Assembly: GCA_945876305.1 (NCBI GenBank)
Contig: CAMCOB010000077.1
Coordinates: 1 to 6,515, forward strand
Origin: Bifidobacterium breve
GTDB taxonomy: Bacteria > Actinomycetota > Thermoleophilia > Miltoncostaeales > Miltoncostaeaceae
Reading direction: 5' to 3'
DNA: 6,515 nt
Shown here: piece after piece, positions 1 through 5,352 of the stretch
Layout of the letters: each line of letters begins with the position of its first letter
How positions within the stretch are numbered: position 1 is the stretch's first letter
Program-made: the position numbers and the translations under genes
Notes under the pieces: model-generated
Databases searched by the model: none
Told to the model about the DNA's origin: nothing
The model's input: only the letters and a program-made list of their open reading frames with translations

Positions 1-51
1 CATCCCCATGTGGGCGCCCCCCAGCATCTGCCCCGCAGGCATGCCTGCCAT
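1..51 (-). CDS. Possible 5' end of a further leftward gene (17 codons, runs off window)
   Basis: An ATG at 51-49 on the minus strand opens a stop-free frame of 17 codons to the window edge, reading MAGMPAGQMLGGAHMGM. A GGAGGG sequence (complement of 54-59) lies just upstream, though its spacing of 2-3 nt is tighter than ideal. A second in-frame ATG at 42-40 gives a longer spacing of about 12 nt. The position, 43 nt past the stop of the NeuB-like gene on the same strand, suits the next gene of the operon. The Met/Gly-rich peptide matches no family I recognise, and the stretch contains palindromes, so it may be non-coding. Function is unknown. Confidence 0.25.
   Translation of the reverse strand, partial: MAGMPAGQMLGGAHMGM
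35..48. repeat. 14-bp perfect palindrome
   Basis: The sequence gcaggcatgcctgc is a perfect 14-bp inverted repeat. It lies in the short stretch after the NeuB-like gene, and inside the possible partial reading frame if that frame is real. No T-tract follows on either strand, so an intrinsic terminator is not supported. It could be a protein-binding site, an RNA hairpin or chance. Confidence 0.4.
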
Positions 52-77
52 TGCCCTCCACGCCCAGCCGTAGGCAG

Positions 78-89
78 GGGCCGCGGCCC
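78..89. repeat. 12-bp GC-only palindrome just after the NeuB-like gene stop
   Basis: The sequence gggccgcggccc is a perfect inverted repeat lying 5 bases beyond the TAG stop of the NeuB-like gene (stop at 97-95 on the minus strand). In RNA it could form a 4-bp GGGC/GCCC stem with a CGCG loop. There is no U-run after it, so it is not a canonical rho-independent terminator. It may be a weak RNA structure between two operon genes. Confidence 0.35.
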
Positions 90-94
90 AAGGG

Positions 95-1189
95 CTACTC
101 GCGGGGCAGGCCCCGGCGCTCGATCATGCGTCGAAGCGCTGGGCTTTCGAGGTATGGCCCCGCGACCTCGGCCACCAACATCGGCGCATCGGCGCTGATC
201 TTATGGACGACCTTCGTGCCCGCAATCAGTTCACGGCACGACATCTGGCCCTGCAGCAGCGGCACTGCCAGATAGACGTCGTCGTCGGTGATCACGTCTC
301 CTGCGGCAAGATCGCGCTTGGCATACACGCCCCGCACCAGCGCATCGAGGTACTCCACCTCGCGCTTGGGCGGAATGCGCTTGCTGGTACCCGGGGCACC
401 GCACATCTCCTTGGCCTTCCAGAAGGCCTTGAACCACTCATCCACCTGTCCGGGCAGCGAGCAGTACGGCGACACGTCGTGCTCGCCGTCATCAATGTCC
501 ACGTGGCGCTCGAATGTGCGTGCGCCCTTGGCGTAGGCGATCATCATCGACGACGTCCAGTCGGTGCACTCGTGGGTAGAGAAGCCGATGGTGAGGTCGG
601 GGTACCGGTCGCGCAGGAAGTCCACCTGGTTGATCTCAAGTTCCGAGTCATCCGACGGATAGAGCGATACGCAGTGGTTGAGTGCCAGCGAGATACGCCG
701 GTGATCGAAGAATGTCACCAGATCGTCCATGTCCTTCAGCGTGGAGCCTCCGGTGGAGGCAATCACCGGCACACCGAGCGTGGCGATCTTCTCGATCAGC
801 ACCCAGTCGTTGAGGTCGGAACTCGCCAACTTCACGAGCGGCAGATCAAGTTCGCGGCACAGGTCAACCGAAGCCTCGTCAAAGGGTGTGGCCATGGGGA
901 TGCAGCCGGCCTTCTTCACCGCATCGCAGAGCATGGCGAACTCCTCGCGCGCGAGGTAGGTGGCCTCGGTCTTGGAGATATAGCGCACGTCGGTACGGTG
1001 CTTGTGATCCTTGTGGATGAACGTGTCGGGATCACGGAACTGCAACTTCAGCGCGGCGCGCACGTTATTGAAGCGCACGACCTGCCCGAACTCCTCGATG
1101 ATCCTGAGGCCGCGATCAATCTTGCCCCAGTGGTTGTTCGCAATCTCGAGGACGAAGAGGTCCTCGAACGGCTCACGGTGAATCGTCAA
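95..1189 (-). CDS. NeuB/PseI-like sialic acid synthase family protein with C-terminal SAF domain
   Basis: The 364-residue product resembles PEP-dependent nonulosonate synthases (NeuB, PseI, LegI), which condense PEP with a hexosamine-type sugar in the cytoplasm. Visible family signatures, in order, are EIANNH at 15-20 (EIG-NHNG in NeuB), KLQ at 48-50, TPFD at 101-104, VKLASSD at 119-125, STGG at 145-148, NHCVSLYPS at 171-179, GFSTHE at 202-207 and FERHVD at 226-231 (EKHF in NeuB). An SAF-type tail runs from about 285 to 345. The TTG start is chosen because GAGGAG (1196-1201) lies 6 nt upstream and the protein then begins just before the conserved barrel strand. The length is close to NeuB (about 350 aa). 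The SAF region lacks the Arg-Pro motif that contacts the N-acetyl group in NeuB (LAVP at 307-310 instead), so the true substrate may differ. The gene sits 19 nt after the methyltransferase and is probably cotranscribed with it. Confidence 0.85.
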   Translation of the reverse strand: MTIHREPFEDLFVLEIANNHWGKIDRGLRIIEEFGQVVRFNNVRAALKLQFRDPDTFIHKDHKHRTDVRYISKTEATYLAREEFAMLCDAVKKAGCIPMATPFDEASVDLCRELDLPLVKLASSDLNDWVLIEKIATLGVPVIASTGGSTLKDMDDLVTFFDHRRISLALNHCVSLYPSDDSELEINQVDFLRDRYPDLTIGFSTHECTDWTSSMMIAYAKGARTFERHVDIDDGEHDVSPYCSLPGQVDEWFKAFWKAKEMCGAPGTSKRIPPKREVEYLDALVRGVYAKRDLAAGDVITDDDVYLAVPLLQGQMSCRELIAGTKVVHKISADAPMLVAEVAGPYLESPALRRMIERRGLPRE

Positions 1190-1195
1190 GTACTG

Positions 1196-1201
1196 CTCCT
1201 C
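1196..1201 (-). promoter_or_regulatory. Shine-Dalgarno GAGGAG for the TTG-started NeuB-like gene
   Basis: On the minus strand GAGGAG lies 6 nt before the TTG at 1189-1187, inside the 19-nt gap after the methyltransferase stop. This strong site decides the rare TTG start, because no ATG or GTG offers comparable support. Confidence 0.7.
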
Positions 1202-1208
1202 GTGCGGG

Positions 1209-2417
1209 TCATGATTCGAACGGTGACGCGATGCGCGAGGTGATGCCCATTCGCGCAGCAGCGTCTGAGATCGCGGCTATAGCATAGGCGGAACCGGCGA
1301 GCATCACCGGCGGCCATTCGTCATCCTGCACCCCACTGGGCGCGACGACGTCGTGACCGAGCAAACGGAGACCTCCGCGCGACGCGGCGCTGTCAACGAG
1401 AAGCGTCAGCTGATCGGCTGGGAACGCCTCGCGTCGGAGCCACTTCATCGTGAACTGGCCAGCCCCCCAGATGCCGAAGTCCGTCGCGCCCACCAATTCG
1501 CGGGTCCGTGCGTCGATGCCCGCGAACATCTCCTCACTGACATCTGCGTACGAGGCCAGCGCGCTTCGGTGGGTACCGCGGTCGTGAGGGCTGACGTCGA
1601 TGGGATGCGCCCGCTCGGCCCGCCGCCATGCGCCCCTCACCACGGGATAGGGGTGCGCGGGCCCCGCGCCGGCGATGCCTTCCTGCATCGCCACGCATTC
1701 GTAGCGCGCCGACTCAATGAGCGCCGACAGAATGATTGGTGAGAAGTGGTTGATGTGCTCGGTGTTGAAGTCCTGGTCCGGGATATGCACGTATTGATCA
1801 AACCGGTGCGAATCCGGAACCTCCACGACGAGGAGCCCGCCGGGGGCTAGGGCTCGATGCACGAGAGCGAGCGCCTCGTGGATCCCGATGACGTGCTCCA
1901 GCACGTGGCTCATCACGATAACGTCATAGACGCCGTCGCCTTCAAGCGTGGTGATCCATCCCTCGCTGACGTCGAGGCCTCGGCCGTCACGCGCAATGCG
2001 CACAGCGCCGGACAGCGGCTCAATGCCGGACATGTTGTTGAAACCGCGCTCGCCGAGCAGCACGAGCAGGGTGCCGGTGGAGCACCCGAGGTCCATCACC
2101 CGGGCGCCAGTGGGAGCGTGTGCAGCGATGAAGTCGGCAAGCGCCTGAGCGCGTGAGAGTTCCCAGGGCGCCTCGGTGTCAAGCCCGCCTTCGTCGCCCC
2201 CCGCGTACATACCGAGGTCGCCGTACTTACCCATCTGGGCGTAGTACTCGTCCAATGCGCTTTGCGTGACCCCGTCGTCCGAGAATCCCATTCCGCATGC
2301 ATCGCAGGTGTAGACGCGGGTCTCCTGGTTGCCCGGTACGCCTTTGGGGCGGGCCAGGGGAATGCCCACCACAAGCGTGCGGTGCCCATAGATACCGCAC
2401 GCCGGGCAGGGCCTCAT
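1209..2417 (-). CDS. SAM-dependent methyltransferase with N-terminal zinc knuckle, possible sugar C-methyltransferase
   Basis: The 402-residue protein shows three parts. The N-terminal region carries two CxxC pairs, C4/C7 and C38/C41, the arrangement of a zinc-binding region. The central class I methyltransferase fold has the SAM-binding motif DLGCSTG at 109-115, an acidic residue at E133, HVLEHV at 171-176 and EHINHFSP at 220-227. The C-terminal part has a second Rossmann-like glycine motif, IWGAGQF, at 316-322, followed by LVDSAASRGG at 340-349. Zn-region, methyltransferase and C-terminal nucleotide-fold domains in that order are the known layout of sugar C-methyltransferases such as TylC3/NovU, and that layout is the basis for the suggestion. 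O- or N-methylation is not excluded. The start ATG (2417-2415) overlaps the glycosyltransferase TGA as ATGA and has no Shine-Dalgarno, so translational coupling is likely. The substrate is unknown. Confidence 0.85.
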   Translation of the reverse strand: MRPCPACGIYGHRTLVVGIPLARPKGVPGNQETRVYTCDACGMGFSDDGVTQSALDEYYAQMGKYGDLGMYAGGDEGGLDTEAPWELSRAQALADFIAAHAPTGARVMDLGCSTGTLLVLLGERGFNNMSGIEPLSGAVRIARDGRGLDVSEGWITTLEGDGVYDVIVMSHVLEHVIGIHEALALVHRALAPGGLLVVEVPDSHRFDQYVHIPDQDFNTEHINHFSPIILSALIESARYECVAMQEGIAGAGPAHPYPVVRGAWRRAERAHPIDVSPHDRGTHRSALASYADVSEEMFAGIDARTRELVGATDFGIWGAGQFTMKWLRREAFPADQLTLLVDSAASRGGLRLLGHDVVAPSGVQDDEWPPVMLAGSAYAIAAISDAAARMGITSRIASPFES

Positions 2418-3430
2418 CGCGATATCGCGCCGCCACTATTTCGACCGATCTCGCGACGCACCACGTAGAGCGGGCGGTTGCGGGTCTCCACAAAGACCAT
2501 CGCCAGATACTCACTCATGACGCCCAGCACGACGAAGAGCAGTCCGAACAACAACGTGATGAGACAGGCAAGGGTGCCAAATCCTGCAAAGGGCACGCCG
2601 AAGAACACGGCCTGGATGACGAGGACGATGAACGCGATGAATGAGATCGCGGCGAGGGCGAACCCGAGGAGCGGGAAAGCGCGAAGGACTTTGAAGGAGG
2701 AAGCGAGGATCCCCCGGTAGGCAAAACCCGCCGTCTCGAACACGCGGAAGTTGGATTCACCGCCGAAACGCGGTGGCCGGTCGTGCTCAACGCCAATCGA
2801 GTGAAAGCCCAGCCAGCCCCACGTGGACCGCACCATGCGGTTGCGCTCGTCAAGCGCATTGAAGGCCTGGTACGCGCGGCGGTCAACCAACCGGAAGTCA
2901 CTCGCGTTGCGCGGCACGGGTGTGTCGGACATCTTGTCGATGAGCCAATAGAACATCTGTGCGGCCGCCCGGCGGAACAGGCTGTTGTCCTCCCGGTTCC
3001 CGATGACGCCGTAGATGTTCTCGTACCCCTGCTCCCACAGTTCGACGAATCTCGGGATGAGTTCCGGTGGGTCCTGCAGGTCAGCGCTCATGATGATGGC
3101 GGCGTCGCCGGTGGCGCGGTCAAGGCCGGCGATCATCCCGCCTTCCATCAGGAAGTTCCGCGACAACTGCACGATGGTGAACCTATTGTCGCCCTCGGCG
3201 ATCGCCACGAGCTTCTCAAACGTGGAATCGCGGGAGCCGTTCTCCACGATGATCGCTTCGAAGTCGTAGCGTGGCCCCAGTTGGTCGAGCGCCCCGGTCA
3301 GGCGTCGGGCGAGTTCGTCGACGCAATCCTCCTCGTTGTACGCGGGGATCACGACGGAGATGGTGGTCACGTGACCATCCGGCTGCGGGGAGCGCGGAGA
3401 GGGTGCGGGGGCAGAGATATTCGACGACAC
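2414..3430 (-). CDS. Family 2 glycosyltransferase, polyprenyl-phosphate/GtrB/DPM1-like, two C-terminal membrane helices
   Basis: This cytoplasm-facing, membrane-anchored enzyme probably moves a sugar from a nucleotide donor to a lipid phosphate or a lipid-linked glycan. With the GTG start at 3430 it has 338 residues. The GT-A domain begins with SVVIPAYNEED at about 25-35, followed by IIVENGSRDST at 60-70, LSRNFLMEGGM at 89-99, the metal/donor site ADLQDPPE at 116-123 and RNASDFRLVDRRA at 174-186. Two hydrophobic helices follow at about 252-278 and 281-309, ending in MSEYLAMVFVETRNRPLYVV, a typical GtrB-family tail. The first Asp of the usual DADLQD is Ser115. The start is uncertain. GTG 3430 is preferred because TACGAT lies 6 nt upstream (leaderless layout), but GTG 3370 (318 aa) begins right at the domain and is also possible. 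The long open frame further upstream is antisense to rfbF and not part of the gene. Confidence 0.88.
   Translation of the reverse strand: MSSNISAPAPSPRSPQPDGHVTTISVVIPAYNEEDCVDELARRLTGALDQLGPRYDFEAIIVENGSRDSTFEKLVAIAEGDNRFTIVQLSRNFLMEGGMIAGLDRATGDAAIIMSADLQDPPELIPRFVELWEQGYENIYGVIGNREDNSLFRRAAAQMFYWLIDKMSDTPVPRNASDFRLVDRRAYQAFNALDERNRMVRSTWGWLGFHSIGVEHDRPPRFGGESNFRVFETAGFAYRGILASSFKVLRAFPLLGFALAAISFIAFIVLVIQAVFFGVPFAGFGTLACLITLLFGLLFVVLGVMSEYLAMVFVETRNRPLYVVRREIGRNSGGAISR
2418..2429. repeat. 12-bp palindrome abutting the methyltransferase start codon
   Basis: The perfect inverted repeat cgcgatatcgcg occupies the last codons of the glycosyltransferase and directly touches the ATG of the methyltransferase, where a Shine-Dalgarno would normally sit. 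It could form a small RNA hairpin affecting coupling, or simply reflect the codons for Ala-Ile-Ser-Arg. Confidence 0.35.
3364..3377. promoter_or_regulatory. 14-bp perfect palindrome with CACGTG core, possible operator or RNA hairpin
   Basis: The sequence tggtcacgtgacca is a perfect inverted repeat. It covers the alternative GTG start of the glycosyltransferase (3370-3368) and lies about 55-65 nt downstream of the inferred start of leftward transcription. It could be a repressor site for the divergent region, or an RNA hairpin occluding the inner start. Function is inferred only from its symmetry and location. Confidence 0.35.
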
Positions 3431-3442
3431 GGGATGATCGTA
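3431..3442 (-). promoter_or_regulatory. Candidate -10 element (TACGAT) for the leftward operon
   Basis: On the minus strand TACGAT (complement of 3437-3442) is followed by 6 nt and then the GTG at 3430. A TANNNT hexamer 6-7 nt before a start codon is the usual sign of a leaderless transcript in high-GC bacteria. No convincing -35 hexamer is visible 16-18 nt further upstream, where the sequence is GC-rich. Confidence 0.45.
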
Positions 3443-3486
3443 ACCGCCGGACCGGGCGGCCGCCGCCGTGAGGGCATGCCGTTGGG

Positions 3487-3499
3487 TAGTCTCGACCAG
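3487..3499 (+). promoter_or_regulatory. Candidate -10 element (TAGTCT) for the rightward operon
   Basis: TAGTCT at 3487-3492 fits TANNNT and sits exactly 7 nt before the rfbF ATG at 3500. With no Shine-Dalgarno at proper spacing, this suggests transcription starts at or next to the A of the ATG. No clear -35 is seen. The arrangement mirrors that of the divergent glycosyltransferase gene about 70 bp away. Confidence 0.5.
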
Positions 3500-4273
3500 A
3501 TGAAGGCCATCATTCTTGCCGGGGGCATGGGAACCCGCTTGTCCGAAGAGACCGACGTGCGGCCCAAGCCGATGGTCGAGATCGGCGGCATGCCGATTCT
3601 CTGGCACATCATGAAGCACCTCGGCACGCACGGCGTGGCCGAGTTCGTGGTGTGTCTCGGGTACAAGGGCCACGTCATCAAGGAGTGGTTTAACGACTAC
3701 TACCTGCGTACCAGTGACGTCACCTTCGACATGTCCGATGGCTCGATGCAGATCCACCGCACTCGGGCCGAGCCATGGAAGGTCACGCTGTTGGAGACCG
3801 GTCAGGACACCATGACCGGTGGCCGCATCAAGCGTGCCCTTGACCACCTGCAGGAGACCGAGCCAGTGTTCATGACCTACGGCGACGGTGTTGCCGATGT
3901 CGACGTCACAGCGCTGCGTGCCTTCCACGACGAGTCGGGCACCCTTGCCACCGTCACCGCGGTCCAGCCCCCCGGGCGCTGGGGTGCGCTCGATGTGCAT
4001 GGGGACCTGGTGACGCACTTCCGCGAGAAGCCCAAGGGCGACGGAACCTGGACCAACGGCGGCTTCTTTATTCTTGATCCCAAGGTGAACGAGTACATCG
4101 AGGGCGACCCCACCATCTGGGAAGAGACCCCCCTTCGCACGCTGGCTGCAGAGGGCCAGCTGTCGTCGTTTCGTCACGAGGGCCACTGGCAGGTGATGGA
4201 CACCCTCAAGGACAAGATGGATCTTCAGGACGCCTGGGACAGCGGTGCGCGCCCTTGGGTGACATGGGAATAG
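3500..4273 (+). CDS. rfbF: Glucose-1-phosphate cytidylyltransferase
   Basis: The enzyme joins glucose-1-phosphate and CTP to give CDP-glucose and pyrophosphate, the first step of CDP-deoxysugar synthesis in the cytoplasm. The 257-residue length equals the usual RfbF/DdhA length. The nucleotidyltransferase signature AGGMGTRL lies at 7-14, RPKPMVEIGG at 21-30, the metal site TYGDGVADVD at 126-135, PPGRWGAL at 157-164, REKPKG at 175-180, NGGFFI at 186-191, WEETPL at 207-212 and the family-specific HWQVMDTLKDK at 229-239. The ATG at 3500 is preferred because MKAIILAGG is the canonical N-terminus. An ATG 24 nt upstream (3476) would add eight residues and is less likely. The gene overlaps the next one by 10 nt and is the first of the rightward operon. 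No key residue appears to be missing. Confidence 0.97.
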   Translation: MKAIILAGGMGTRLSEETDVRPKPMVEIGGMPILWHIMKHLGTHGVAEFVVCLGYKGHVIKEWFNDYYLRTSDVTFDMSDGSMQIHRTRAEPWKVTLLETGQDTMTGGRIKRALDHLQETEPVFMTYGDGVADVDVTALRAFHDESGTLATVTAVQPPGRWGALDVHGDLVTHFREKPKGDGTWTNGGFFILDPKVNEYIEGDPTIWEETPLRTLAAEGQLSSFRHEGHWQVMDTLKDKMDLQDAWDSGARPWVTWE

Positions 4274-5352
4274 ACCCGGCCTTCTGGGCCGGCAAGCGCG
4301 TCCTCCTGACGGGTAACACCGGCTTCAAGGGGTCGTGGCTCACGCTGTGCCTGCTGCAACTCGGCGCCGAGGTGCACGGCCTTGCGCCTGGTGCGCCCAC
4401 CGACCCATCGCTGTACGACCTGGCGGGCCTTGCCGCCGACGTGCCGCAGGCGGCCATTGATATCCGCGACTACGACCGCGTGGTTGCAACGGTGCGCGAT
4501 GCGCGTCCCGACATCGTCATCCACATGGCCGCACAGCCCATCGTGCGCGAATCGTTCAGCACTCCACGGGAGACCTACGAGGTCAACGTGATGGGCACCG
4601 TCAACATCCTCGACGCCGTGCGCGTGGCTGGTGCGTCGGTGCAGGCGGTGCTCAACGTGACTTCCGACAAGTGTTATGAGAACCGTGAATGGGAGTGGGG
4701 CTACCGCGAGGACGAGCCCATGGGGGGCTACGACCCGTATTCAAACTCCAAGGGCTGCAGTGAGCTGGTTACCAGCGCCTACCGCCAGTCGTTCTTCGGC
4801 GACGCCGATACGGCCCGTGTGGCGTCTGTGCGTGCCGGCAACGTGATTGGTGGCGGCGACTGGGCGGCCGACCGCCTCATCCCCGACATCATGCGCGCAA
4901 CCCTTGCCGGCGAGGTCGTACCCATCAGGCGCCCCGGCGCCATCCGACCATGGCAGCACGTGCTGAACCCGCTGAGCGGCTACCTCGAGGTGGCGCAGCG
5001 GCTGTACGACGACCCATCGATGGCCACGGCTTTCAACTTCGGGCCTGATGACGCAGATACCCGACCCGTGCAGTGGTTGGTTCAGCAGATTGACGCGCGC
5101 TGGCCCGACCCGATCAACTGGGAGATCGAGCCGGGCCCGCATCCGCACGAGGCCACGTATCTGAAGCTCGACTCGAGCCGGGCCAAGACGCGCCTTGGGT
5201 GGACCCCAAATTGGGGCCTCGCGGAGGGACTTGACGCAATCGTCGAGTGGTATCTCGCCCTGCGCGATGGCGCGTCGGTACGCGACACCACCGTCGCCCA
5301 GATCCGGAGATTCTCGAGCACCTACGACAATCCACACCGGAGTGACGCATGA
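4264..5352 (+). CDS. rfbG: CDP-glucose 4,6-dehydratase
   Basis: This NAD-dependent, extended short-chain dehydrogenase converts CDP-glucose to CDP-4-keto-6-deoxy-D-glucose, the branch point for many CDP-linked deoxysugars. The 362-residue product has the NAD motif TGNTGFKGSWL at 16-26, HMAAQPIVRES at 87-97, the catalytic TSDK at 133-136, and DPYSNSKGCSE at 157-167, which gives the Tyr159/Lys163 pair of the YxxxK motif. Family-specific stretches follow: RAGNVIGGGDWA at 190-201 and IRPWQHVLNPLSGYL at 227-241. Length and motifs match RfbG/DdhB closely. The start is ATG 4264, which overlaps rfbF by 10 nt. A TTG three codons upstream (4255) is possible but less likely. The Shine-Dalgarno is weak, so coupling to rfbF is likely. 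The TGA overlaps the next ATG as ATGA. Confidence 0.97.
   Translation: MGIDPAFWAGKRVLLTGNTGFKGSWLTLCLLQLGAEVHGLAPGAPTDPSLYDLAGLAADVPQAAIDIRDYDRVVATVRDARPDIVIHMAAQPIVRESFSTPRETYEVNVMGTVNILDAVRVAGASVQAVLNVTSDKCYENREWEWGYREDEPMGGYDPYSNSKGCSELVTSAYRQSFFGDADTARVASVRAGNVIGGGDWAADRLIPDIMRATLAGEVVPIRRPGAIRPWQHVLNPLSGYLEVAQRLYDDPSMATAFNFGPDDADTRPVQWLVQQIDARWPDPINWEIEPGPHPHEATYLKLDSSRAKTRLGWTPNWGLAEGLDAIVEWYLALRDGASVRDTTVAQIRRFSSTYDNPHRSDA
5339..5342 (+). promoter_or_regulatory. Shine-Dalgarno GGAG for the ThDP enzyme gene
   Basis: GGAG lies 6 nt before the ATG at 5349, inside the 3' end of rfbG. It supports this start in addition to the ATGA stop-start overlap. Confidence 0.6.

Noticed and set aside
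203..1243. A 346-codon plus-strand open frame opposite the NeuB-like gene
   Set aside because: It is antisense to a gene with clear family motifs, has no recognisable domain, and arises from GC-rich third codon positions that remove stops in the opposite frame.
3455..3464. The palindrome ggcggccgcc as a stand-alone operator
   Set aside because: It is short and GC-only, so it is frequent by chance in this sequence. It is mentioned only as part of the promoter finding.
2783..3499. A long upstream extension of the rfbF frame
   Set aside because: It runs antisense through the glycosyltransferase. The family's N-terminus MKAIILAGG begins at 3500 and gives the standard 257-residue length.
3431..4186. 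A 252-codon upstream extension of the glycosyltransferase frame
   Set aside because: It runs antisense through rfbF, which is certain. The glycosyltransferase domain starts only at about 3367, so the real start lies in the intergenic region.
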